NCBI GenBank assembly: GCA_021796315.1
Contig: JAJYOH010000307.1
Coordinates: 1 to 7,159, forward strand
Source: Chloroflexota bacterium
Lineage (GTDB): Bacteria; Chloroflexota; Anaerolineae; Anaerolineales; Villigracilaceae
DNA: 7,159 nt
Reading direction: 5' to 3'
Both the position numbers and the translations under genes were made by a program. The notes below the pieces were generated by a model. It saw only the letters and a program-made list of their open reading frames with translations. It made no database searches and had not been told where the DNA came from. The stretch's first letter is position 1; each line of letters begins with the position of its first letter. This document shows positions 1-5,583 of this stretch, piece after piece.

Positions 1-23
1 TCATCCAACGTTATTTTTTGCTC
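1..23. repeat. Left-edge copy of a perfect 23-bp inverted repeat (partner at 783-805)
   Basis: The first 23 bases of the window are the exact reverse complement of 783-805. Both copies lie in the primase-ATPase gene, in opposite directions. The match stops at base 24 on one side and runs to the window edge on the other, so the repeat could be longer than seen. A chance match of this length in 7 kb is very unlikely. Confidence 0.85.
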
Positions 24-2639
24 TTCTTCGAAATTGATCTCAGCCACCATATTCAAGTCATCCATCAATTCTTTATCGCCTTGCAAATATGCCAGCACTT
101 TGAGCGGTCTCATTACCTGGTTCATACGCGCGCTCACTCTCACGTCTGTCAATTTCACCGTCGCATCCACCTCGATGCGCGGCATCCACATCATCAGACG
201 GAAATACAATAAGTCGTTCGTCAATGCTTGCGATTCGATTTCCTGTTCAGGCGGGATCACGCCCGGCTCGATTGGCGGGTTATGTTTCAACAGGTCCCGC
301 ACATCGCGCTTATAAAGGTCAAATGATAGACATCGGCTCTCGGTCGCCGGGTCCTTGAACGCGCCGTACATCGTCAATAGGGTTGGACCGAACACAAACG
401 TAGTGGTAGGTCTGAAAGTATGCGTGCCATCCGCCCTCAAAACATCCATCATCGTCACAATACGTGCTTGTTCTTTCATTGCGCGCACGTTCAATAATGC
501 CCGCAGTTCGCCTTTATCCTCTTTGCTTCCGGCCAGCGAGTCAACTTCATCGATCATCAGCGTGCCTTTATAAATATGCGCCATTCCTTTGAAGCCTGCG
601 ATGCTTGTCAGGCCCGCAGTTGTCATCATCCGGTAGCAGACCTTTCCTACCAGCAGCATCAACTCCGATTTTCCAGAGCCCGGAGCGCCGCGCGCCCGCA
701 GATAAGGCAAATATGGAAAACAGTCATAGACCCAGGTGAACAACGCATACAATGACGACTGGATGATGTGAATATCCTGATCGAGCAAAAAATAACGTTG
801 GATGAAGAGCCGGATCTCCCCCAACAACTGGCGGATTGTCTTCTTTGCGCCCAATTCGCTCGGAAGTCTCACCGTTCCATAACGCACGTTATCATCGATC
901 ATCGGCACCAGCCGTTTTCCGTTGATATCAACGAAATTTGCGGTCCCGATCTCGCGTGACGATGTCATCGTCACCGAGTTATTCTGATTCTTCAGCCAGA
1001 CATGAGCGTATGCAAATTTCGCTTTGCCATTACGCTTGTCGAAACACATCTCCAGCAGGTAACCTTCGGTTCCGTCCTCGTTCACAGGATACCATCCGCC
1101 CATCACCTCTTCGATCTCAACCGGCTTATCGTCTTCGTTTCTCACCTTGAGTTCATTCCCGATCAGCTTTTCATATGGACGAATCGGCGCGCTTTTATAT
1201 TCGGGAAACAGATCTTCGGGAAATAATGCCTTTGCCAGTTTCAGGCGCATATCATTACGCGTGTTCACCGGCATTCTTGCGATCAGCGGCAACACCACTT
1301 CCAAACTCTTCTGCCGGTCCGCGCCTTGTTGCCTTCCGGTATATTGCGCCGCCATCAATACGATTGGGATCGCCTGGTCGAATACAGCCCGCACGTTCTG
1401 CTCTGCCACCTTTGGCTCGATCCCGTTATCGGCATGATATTGCGCCAGGTCGTTTGCATCTTTCGAGATCTTCGCCTTGCCATCCGGCCTCGTCCATTTG
1501 AACTTAGGCCAGCGTGCGATCCACAACATCGGCCCGAAAGCAGTAGTCAGCGGAAAATCATTTTTCTTGCCGGTCACAATCGTCTCGCCCGGCGTATCCG
1601 AATCGGTTGCGAAATAGATCGTCTCGTATTTATCTTGAAGTAACTTGATCTCATCTCCCAGACTCTTCCACGCCGAACCGTTTAGTGCCATCGCAGGGAT
1701 GCCCCACTGCGCCAATGTGATCGCATCCGCCTGTCCTTCCACGATCACAATTTTTGACCGCTCGCGCAGGTGCATGTGATTAAAGAACGGGACCTTATCG
1801 CCAGCCAGCGCCGCATACGGATTGAACGACTTCCACTCGTTCTCTTGTCCCGAGTCTTTGTCACGGATCACATCATGACCCGGTAACTGCCGCCGTGATA
1901 AATAAACAATTCTCCCGTTGACCTTGTGCGCATATATCAGTCCGGGTTTATCCATCAATCCATGCACAGCCTTCTCTTTGAACGAAGCAGGCTTAAGGCC
2001 ATGTTTCTGCGCCCACTCCGCCACGTCGCCTCTGAAACCAAGGATCATCACTGCATCCGGCGAATCGTATGCAATGCCGTGCAGGTCGAATTCGCCCCTC
2101 ATCTCTTTTACCTGAGCAGCAGAAGCGCGGCCGCTGAAACCCAATCGTGAAGCCGTGATTGTCTCATCGCTCCAATCGCGTGAGCGCGCATAGGCCAACG
2201 CCTCTTCGTCTTCCAGCAGCCATTTCGCAAATAACCTCGCAGCGATTGTCAGCACGTCTTCACGCGCTCTCACAGCCAGCCGTTGACGCAGTTCCGGCCC
2301 ATCCATCTCACCCACTGGAATATTTCCACGTCGCGCTAGGTCTTTGATCGCTTCCTTCAAATCCCAGCCCGCATTTTTCTTCAAAATCCAATCGATCACC
2401 GAGCCGCCCTCATTGCATGCCCCAAAACAATGCCATGTTCCAGTGTCCGGGAATACGATTAGCGATGGCGTGTGCGTGTTCGCGTGGAATGGACAGAAAC
2501 CCGACCAATTTTTCCCGCTTCGACGCAGTTTCACCGCCGTATCCTGCTGAATCAGGTCAACAATATCTACCCGCGCCTTGATGTCATCAATGATAGTCAT
2601 CTGTCCGTCCGATATTTCCTTCAAAGTTTCTGCAGTCAT
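1..2639 (-). CDS. CHC2 zinc-finger / Toprim primase fused to an AAA+ (helicase-like) ATPase, C-terminus cut by window edge
   Basis: Replication primase that should lay RNA primers for the element's DNA. The frame is open for 879 codons to the left edge with no stop, so the end is missing. Seen in order: a CHC2-type zinc-binding motif (Cys49-x2-His52 ... Cys71-x3-Cys75) near the N-terminus; a Toprim core with IVIVEGQADA (catalytic Glu301) and ATDSDTPG (acidic pair Asp346/Asp348) that binds metal; about 300 residues I cannot assign; then a P-loop ATPase with Walker A GAPGSGKS (651-658), Walker B TLMIDEVDS (693-701) and an ESR element (767-769) that could supply an arginine finger. Families with this order act as primase plus helicase or loader in phages and integrative elements. 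The start ATG at 2639 overlaps the preceding stop as ATGA, suggesting coupling; its Shine-Dalgarno is poor. An in-frame ATG at 2600 is the alternative. The last codons lie in an inverted repeat and may be artefactual. Confidence 0.93.
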   Translation of the reverse strand, partial: MTAETLKEISDGQMTIIDDIKARVDIVDLIQQDTAVKLRRSGKNWSGFCPFHANTHTPSLIVFPDTGTWHCFGACNEGGSVIDWILKKNAGWDLKEAIKDLARRGNIPVGEMDGPELRQRLAVRAREDVLTIAARLFAKWLLEDEEALAYARSRDWSDETITASRLGFSGRASAAQVKEMRGEFDLHGIAYDSPDAVMILGFRGDVAEWAQKHGLKPASFKEKAVHGLMDKPGLIYAHKVNGRIVYLSRRQLPGHDVIRDKDSGQENEWKSFNPYAALAGDKVPFFNHMHLRERSKIVIVEGQADAITLAQWGIPAMALNGSAWKSLGDEIKLLQDKYETIYFATDSDTPGETIVTGKKNDFPLTTAFGPMLWIARWPKFKWTRPDGKAKISKDANDLAQYHADNGIEPKVAEQNVRAVFDQAIPIVLMAAQYTGRQQGADRQKSLEVVLPLIARMPVNTRNDMRLKLAKALFPEDLFPEYKSAPIRPYEKLIGNELKVRNEDDKPVEIEEVMGGWYPVNEDGTEGYLLEMCFDKRNGKAKFAYAHVWLKNQNNSVTMTSSREIGTANFVDINGKRLVPMIDDNVRYGTVRLPSELGAKKTIRQLLGEIRLFIQRYFLLDQDIHIIQSSLYALFTWVYDCFPYLPYLRARGAPGSGKSELMLLVGKVCYRMMTTAGLTSIAGFKGMAHIYKGTLMIDEVDSLAGSKEDKGELRALLNVRAMKEQARIVTMMDVLRADGTHTFRPTTTFVFGPTLLTMYGAFKDPATESRCLSFDLYKRDVRDLLKHNPPIEPGVIPPEQEIESQALTNDLLYFRLMMWMPRIEVDATVKLTDVRVSARMNQVMRPLKVLAYLQGDKELMDDLNMVAEINFEEEQKITLD

Positions 2640-2908
2640 CCCACAACTGCCCGCCAAGCGTTTTTCCCATTTCTCTGAGTTTGCTGTGCGTAGTAAGCCT
2701 TACGCGCTGCCGACCCCGCCCCCGCCAGGAATTCACCCCCGGGCCTATCCTCCGCCCGGTTCATGCAACATAACTCCATGTTATGTTGCATGGATTTTGA
2801 CCGCCAACAATCGTTTTCTGGACAAAGTATCCCGTGCCAGCCAGCGCACGTAAATGGGTAGTTGGCGATTCTTCCTACTACTGCATAAAAAACTAAACAC
2901 CGCATCAT
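2636..2908 (-). CDS. Doubtful small Cys-rich ORF coupled to the primase
   Basis: Not recognised. From ATG 2908 the ORF encodes 90 residues with six cysteines but no clear CxxC pairs. In favour: a GGAG Shine-Dalgarno five bases before the ATG, placed just after the stop of the preceding gene, and a stop that overlaps the primase start as ATGA. Against: a perfect 31-bp dyad lies inside the frame, and the N-terminal half has an uneven, non-protein-like composition. An alternative is a 42-aa product from ATG 2764, which has its own GGAG nine bases upstream and a more protein-like sequence ending AWRAVVG. Either version may be real, or the stretch may simply be a leader and regulatory region for the primase. 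Confidence 0.35.
   Translation of the reverse strand: MMRCLVFYAVVGRIANYPFTCAGWHGILCPENDCWRSKSMQHNMELCCMNRAEDRPGGEFLAGAGSAARKAYYAQQTQRNGKNAWRAVVG
2762..2792. promoter_or_regulatory. Perfect 13-bp inverted repeat with 5-nt loop (operator or RNA hairpin)
   Basis: The left arm catgcaacataac (2762-2774) is exactly mirrored at 2780-2792 around a 5-nt loop. No T-run follows on either strand, so it does not look like an intrinsic terminator. As DNA it could be a dimeric repressor's operator upstream of the primase. As minus-strand RNA, the loop carries AUGGA, so the GGAG ribosome-binding site of the 42-aa ORF sits at the loop and its AUG closes the stem. That geometry could regulate translation of the small ORF and, by coupling, the primase. 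Which of these applies cannot be told from sequence alone. Confidence 0.6.
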
Positions 2909-2910
2909 AA

Positions 2911-3159
2911 TTACTCCATCAACTTGACCGTCGCACACGCCACCAGCAACTTTGCTTGATGAATATCTGCCGTCATCCGTTCCAGATCTTCAAGCACAGG
3001 ACTGAGCAACGCGCTAAGTCCCGATCTTCGAATAGCCTGGTTGACGCGCAATTCAATTTCGGGCATAACTTCTTCGCAATCAACCAGCGCTAATGTAGCC
3101 CCATCCAGATCCGCACGCAGACGCGAAGCTCGTCTGTCCATTCCTTTACTTCTTGACAT
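2911..3159 (-). CDS. Small helical hypothetical protein (82 aa)
   Basis: Not recognised. The chosen ATG at 3159 has GGAG eight bases upstream and overlaps the 3' end of the membrane-protein gene by 14 bases, the tight packing seen along this operon. An upstream extension would run inside that gene and has no good ribosome-binding site. The product has a basic N-terminus (residues 1-16) followed by heptad-like leucine/isoleucine spacing (about 20-82), so it should be mostly alpha-helical and may form a coiled coil. Only two cysteines, no membrane segment and no catalytic motif are visible. Between a membrane protein and the primase leader, it could be an accessory replication or structural factor, but no function can be assigned. 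Confidence 0.65.
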   Translation of the reverse strand: MSRSKGMDRRASRLRADLDGATLALVDCEEVMPEIELRVNQAIRRSGLSALLSPVLEDLERMTADIHQAKLLVACATVKLME

Positions 3160-3475
3160 CTCTGCGACTCCGCGTATTGGTCTCGCGTTCAGTTGACTCC
3201 AAGTCACGCATCTCCAAGTCGAGATAATGATCAAGACCATGCAATGATAGAACTATCAACCCGCCTGAAATTATTGCAGCCCAAAGTGTCTGAATAATTT
3301 CAAAATCGCCGCGATACCAAAGCCACGCTGTGAACGGACTCATTATCCCAGTCACACCGAGCGTGTACGCGATCACTCGTGGAAGTGCTTTACCCCTCAA
3401 CAACAGCTTGTATGGGAAGTAATGCAGACCGAACTCCGCCATCATCACCATCACGATCACTATCCACAGTTGCAT
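3146..3475 (-). CDS. Three-helix membrane protein (109 aa)
   Basis: Predicted inner-membrane protein with three hydrophobic segments at about residues 1-20, 33-53 and 61-80, separated by short basic loops (KLLLRGK; YRGD). A highly charged C-terminal tail follows (81-109, ending RRDVKK). The start is well supported: GGAGG lies six bases before the ATG at 3475. Small size, three membrane spans and a charged tail resemble the layout of class I holins. It lies in an early-type operon between integrase and primase, without any endolysin nearby, so a holin role is not established. A membrane anchor for replication or an exclusion protein fits equally well. Its 5' end overlaps the preceding ORF by 86 bases in another frame. 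Confidence 0.8.
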   Translation of the reverse strand: MQLWIVIVMVMMAEFGLHYFPYKLLLRGKALPRVIAYTLGVTGIMSPFTAWLWYRGDFEIIQTLWAAIISGGLIVLSLHGLDHYLDLEMRDLESTERETNTRSRRDVKK

Positions 3476-3638
3476 AATGTACCTCCGCCAAAAGATCGCC
3501 CTGCGCACAAATCAAACTTTCGTCTTTTAAAATGTTCAGTAGTAGTAGAATTCCGGCGCGCCAGGCTTCGACATGCCCTTCAGGCATGGGAACCATCACC
3601 ACATCTAAAGTGAAATTCAACTTGAGCCGGCGCGCCAT
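3390..3638 (-). CDS. Small hypothetical protein (82 aa) overlapping the membrane-protein gene
   Basis: Not recognised. Residues 1-55 look like a real folded protein: basic start (ARRLKLNF), an amphipathic region, then a helix with ILLLLNILKDE. The last 27 residues are read out of frame through the start of the membrane-protein gene and are Asp/Gly/Arg-rich (DSDRDGDDGG), more like an overrun than selected protein. The true gene may once have ended near 3480, or the long overlap may be genuine. No strong Shine-Dalgarno precedes ATG 3638. It is directly preceded, in the same frame, by two tandem stops ending a 16-codon micro-ORF, so re-initiation by coupled ribosomes is plausible. Confidence 0.5.
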   Translation of the reverse strand: MARRLKLNFTLDVVMVPMPEGHVEAWRAGILLLLNILKDESLICAQGDLLAEVHYATVDSDRDGDDGGVRSALLPIQAVVEG

Positions 3639-3670
3639 TCATCAGACTTTCAATCTTTTATAAAGTTCAG
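3511..3670. repeat. Imperfect 30-bp direct repeat (3511-3539 and 3641-3670)
   Basis: The two copies share the pattern ATCA-ACTTTC--TCTTTTA-AA-GTTCAG, matching at 25 of 30 aligned columns with one gap, 130 bp apart. One lies inside the 82-aa ORF and the other in the integrase-to-ORF junction, where it forms most of the 16-codon micro-ORF. It may reflect a small duplication that later diverged, or paired binding sites near the integrase end. Confidence 0.4.
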
Positions 3671-3692
3671 AAAGGCTTCCAATCCGTTTCAT
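3642..3692 (-). CDS. 16-codon micro-ORF between integrase and next gene
   Basis: A tiny ORF, MKRIGSLSELYKRLKV, starts at ATG 3692 as TAATG overlapping the integrase stop. It has a strong GGAGG seven bases upstream, embedded in the integrase's last codons. It ends in TGATGA three bases before... immediately adjacent to the ATG of the 82-aa ORF, which is in the same frame. It could be a leader peptide that carries ribosomes from the integrase to the next gene. It could also be the severed N-terminus of that gene, cut off by a nonsense mutation, or an accident. Too short to judge by composition. Confidence 0.3.
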   Translation of the reverse strand: MKRIGSLSELYKRLKV

Positions 3693-4648
3693 TACATCGC
3701 CTCCAGCGCGGCGCGGACCTGGCTGTCGCGTGCGGCAAAATATTGCATGGTTGTCTTTTGGTCGGCATGGCGCATCTGCTTGCGCAAAGCGTCCAACGCC
3801 GCAGGCACGGATAAGCCCTGCTGGATCAACGTTTTCAAAAGCAAATAGGCATAGGTGTGGCGCAGATCGTGCGGCTTCAAATCGCGGATACCTGCCGCTT
3901 CGCCGATCATCTTGATTCGCACACGGATCTGCCCGGAAGTAATCGGAGATCCGTTCCAGTCGGTGATCACATGCGCTTCGGCGCGATCCGTTTTAGGTCC
4001 GAGAAAAGATGCGATCATTTCGAGCAGGCGCGCCGGGACATTGATCGGCGCTTTCTTATTCCCCTTCCCATGCACGTTGATGCGCCGCTCCTCGAAATCA
4101 ATATCACTCACTTTCAGTTCGGCCACTTCGTGGATGCGTAACCCGGTATCGGTGAAGATTGCCCATAGGATGCGGTCGCGCAACGACAGCCACGCGTGTA
4201 ACTCTCCCGCACAGCGGATGTGAGCGCCGTTCAGGACGACTAGCGCCAGGCGTTCCATCTCTTCGACGGTTCGATCGCGCGGCGTGAGCTCGACCACCTG
4301 CCGCTTCACACTGACTGTTGGGTCGTATTCCAATAAACCGGCTTCGACCGCCCAAGCGACCATCACCCGCAATGAGAAAAGACGGCGGTTGCGGCTGGCA
4401 GGTTTCACGCTGTGATCATCATCCTGCGACTTGAAATAGGTTTTGACATCCGTCGCATTCAGTTGATCAGGCGTGAAGCCCTGACCGTTGACCCTCATAA
4501 AGAAATTTGAGAAATGGCGAAGGTCCTGCAAATATGCCTCGATGGTCAGCGGAGCGCGCTCATGGTCATGAAGCCAGGCCGCAAATTCCTCCATCCAATG
4601 CAGAGTCGGAGACACATGCCAGGTCGTGATATTCATGTCCCGCAGCAT
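3692..4648 (-). CDS. int: Tyrosine recombinase / phage-type integrase
   Basis: Site-specific recombinase that should integrate and excise the element through a covalent phosphotyrosine intermediate. The 318-aa chain has an N-terminal core-binding (SAM-like) domain at about 15-105, including LTIEAYLQDLRHFSNF. The C-terminal catalytic domain carries all expected residues: Arg171 in TDTGLRIHEV, Lys195 in the beta-hairpin GKGNKK, His260-x-x-Arg263 in PHDLRHTYAYL, His294 in MRHADQKTT, and nucleophile Tyr303. Length is typical of XerC/XerD-like and phage integrases and no motif is broken, so it is probably active. The start is ATG 4648, overlapping the upstream stop as TGATG; a GTG at 4651 is the only close alternative. 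It lies about 0.8 kb downstream of a tRNA-like sequence that could be its attachment site. Confidence 0.95.
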   Translation of the reverse strand: MLRDMNITTWHVSPTLHWMEEFAAWLHDHERAPLTIEAYLQDLRHFSNFFMRVNGQGFTPDQLNATDVKTYFKSQDDDHSVKPASRNRRLFSLRVMVAWAVEAGLLEYDPTVSVKRQVVELTPRDRTVEEMERLALVVLNGAHIRCAGELHAWLSLRDRILWAIFTDTGLRIHEVAELKVSDIDFEERRINVHGKGNKKAPINVPARLLEMIASFLGPKTDRAEAHVITDWNGSPITSGQIRVRIKMIGEAAGIRDLKPHDLRHTYAYLLLKTLIQQGLSVPAALDALRKQMRHADQKTTMQYFAARDSQVRAALEAM

Positions 4649-4893
4649 CACTCACCTACCGCTTCATAACCAGCCAGCTTGTTGACATCATGCGCGTTCA
4701 ATCGCCCGATTGCGCCATCGCCCCATTCCACATAAACATAGAACAGACCTTGACCATCGCTGACGGCCTTGATCGGCTCGCCCTCCTGCAGGCTGTACGC
4801 GCCAACCATCGTATCCTGCGCACAGCGAAACGTCACATTGCTCCTTCCGGCATGGCTCAAAAACAAACTTGCGGTTCCTGTTGAGTGATTCAT
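4648..4893 (-). CDS. Small hypothetical protein upstream of integrase (81 aa)
   Basis: Not recognised. The start at ATG 4893 is clear: AAGGAG lies six bases upstream. Its stop TGA shares bases with the integrase start (TGATG), so the two are likely translated together. The sequence alternates hydrophobic and polar residues around FYVYVEWGDGAIGRLNAHDV (47-70), suggesting a small beta-barrel or SH3-like fold. There is no signal peptide, zinc site or HTH. A gene directly coupled upstream of an integrase is often an excisionase or regulator, but nothing here shows the winged-helix pattern of known Xis proteins, so function stays open. Confidence 0.75.
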   Translation of the reverse strand: MNHSTGTASLFLSHAGRSNVTFRCAQDTMVGAYSLQEGEPIKAVSDGQGLFYVYVEWGDGAIGRLNAHDVNKLAGYEAVGE

Positions 4894-4907
4894 AATGTCT
4901 CCTTTGC

Positions 4908-5345
4908 TTATCCATGTGTGACCGGATTGATATACAAGCACTTTCCTGGCAGCCTGCTCTTTATCTCTGCTCCGCAAAAAGGACGTTCATGTCCGCGAAA
5001 ATAGATAAATCCTGAAAAGGCATTGCCGTTATATTTCTTCTCGCAGTACACCGGCTGGGCATCCGTCAGCGGCGTGACCAGCGGAACAATGACGCATTGC
5101 GAAAAATCGGACGATAAAAAATGTTCCACGATGATCCATTTGCCGAAGTTGTCAATAAAACCAAACTGCCATGACCGCACGCGGATGCTCTGATATTCGG
5201 CCTGTCCCAAAAGCTCATCGGCGCTCAAATAGGCTGTGTTTGTTCTCAACCCCAGACTTCCCGTCGACCAAAATAAGATCAACATTGCCCAGCACATGGA
5301 GATCATTCTTCTTTGCCTGCTCTTTCCCTTGGCCATGTATCTCAT
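4908..5345 (-). CDS. Signal-anchored or secreted hypothetical protein (145 aa)
   Basis: Not recognised. A strongly basic N-terminus (KGKSRQRR, residues 6-13) is followed by one hydrophobic stretch (about 14-33, ISMCWAMLILFWSTGSLGL), the pattern of a signal peptide or signal anchor. The rest is soluble and rich in aromatic residues. It has four cysteines at 84, 101, 124 and 136, which could form two disulfides outside the cytoplasm. The chosen ATG 5345 has AAAGGA eight bases upstream; ATG 5336 is also possible. A longer reading from 5525 would run backward through the tRNA-like element and a hairpin and is not credible. It ends 14 bases before the next gene. In a temperate element such proteins often alter the host surface or exclude other phages, but that is only a guess. 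Confidence 0.75.
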   Translation of the reverse strand: MRYMAKGKSRQRRMISMCWAMLILFWSTGSLGLRTNTAYLSADELLGQAEYQSIRVRSWQFGFIDNFGKWIIVEHFLSSDFSQCVIVPLVTPLTDAQPVYCEKKYNGNAFSGFIYFRGHERPFCGAEIKSRLPGKCLYINPVTHG

Positions 5346-5360
5346 TGATCCATTCCTTTG

Positions 5361-5388
5361 CCCTGACCGGCTTCCGCACCGGTCAGGG
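5361..5388 (-). promoter_or_regulatory. 10-bp GC-rich inverted repeat just upstream of the 145-aa gene
   Basis: ccctgaccgg (5361-5370) is exactly mirrored at 5379-5388 with an 8-nt loop. On the minus strand it lies between the tRNA-like sequence and the ribosome-binding site of the 145-aa gene, ending only a couple of bases before AAAGGA. Neither side has a T-run, so it is not a typical Rho-independent terminator. It could be a processing or stability hairpin downstream of the tRNA-like RNA, a structure affecting translation of the next gene, or an operator or recombinase arm site. Confidence 0.5.
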
Positions 5389-5436
5389 CTTTCAAAGGGG
5401 GAGAAGAAACTGTTCAGATGGCCGCTCAAGCCATCC

Positions 5437-5506
5437 TGGTGGGCTGTAATGGACTCGAACCATCTTCTTATTGGTAAAAGTGTCTTCGCCCGACACCCGC
5501 CAGCCC
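5437..5506 (-). tRNA. tRNA-like sequence with encoded CCA, abnormal cloverleaf (possible att site or remnant)
   Basis: Read on the minus strand, GGGCTGG pairs with the 3' ACAGCCC (six pairs plus one G-A mismatch) and is followed by discriminator A and an encoded CCA. The T-arm is nearly ideal: GATGG, loop TTCGAGT, CCATT. Between them are two stem-loops: GTGTC/GACAC with a 7-nt loop GGGCGAA, and a weaker TTTT/AGAA-type stem (one G-T pair) with loop ACCAATA. The total of 70 nt is short, U8 and U33 are missing, and there is no variable loop if the second hairpin is the anticodon arm. If the first hairpin is the anticodon arm, the D-arm is absent. I cannot assign an amino acid. It may be a reduced element-borne tRNA, a tRNA pseudogene, or the tRNA half of an attachment site. 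Confidence 0.5.
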
Positions 5507-5550
5507 AAAAATCACACAATCTCAAAAACCAGTGCTACACTCTGCGATAG

Positions 5551-5572
5551 AAAAAGGCATCCGTCCAATGCC
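5551..5572 (-). terminator. Intrinsic terminator of the Cro-like operon
   Basis: On the minus strand GGCAT and ATGCC form a short stem around a 7-nt loop, followed directly by five T residues. It lies about 50 bases after the stop of the 121-aa gene and just before the tRNA-like sequence, so it should end leftward transcription of the two regulatory genes or act as an attenuator for genes beyond. Confidence 0.55.
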
Positions 5573-5583
5573 CAAACCGTTCA

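Noticed and set aside
34..2550. Many plus-strand ORFs of 60-110 codons opposite the primase gene
   Set aside because: They lie wholly within the antisense of an 879-codon frame carrying clear zinc-finger, Toprim and Walker motifs, and show Ser/Arg/His-rich shadow composition.
3555..3636. Repeated ggcgcgcc octamer (3555-3562, 3629-3636, also near 4027)
   Set aside because: Short GC palindromes recur by chance in arginine/alanine-rich coding DNA; no spacing pattern or wider identity supports a functional repeat.
3855..4355. Overlapping ORFs on both strands inside the integrase
   Set aside because: The integrase frame holds all catalytic residues across this stretch; the others have no ribosome-binding sites or recognisable content.
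5346..5525. Longer N-terminus for the 145-aa protein, starting at 5525
   Set aside because: It would translate through the tRNA-like element and a perfect hairpin, whereas ATG 5345 has a good ribosome-binding site followed by a signal-like segment.
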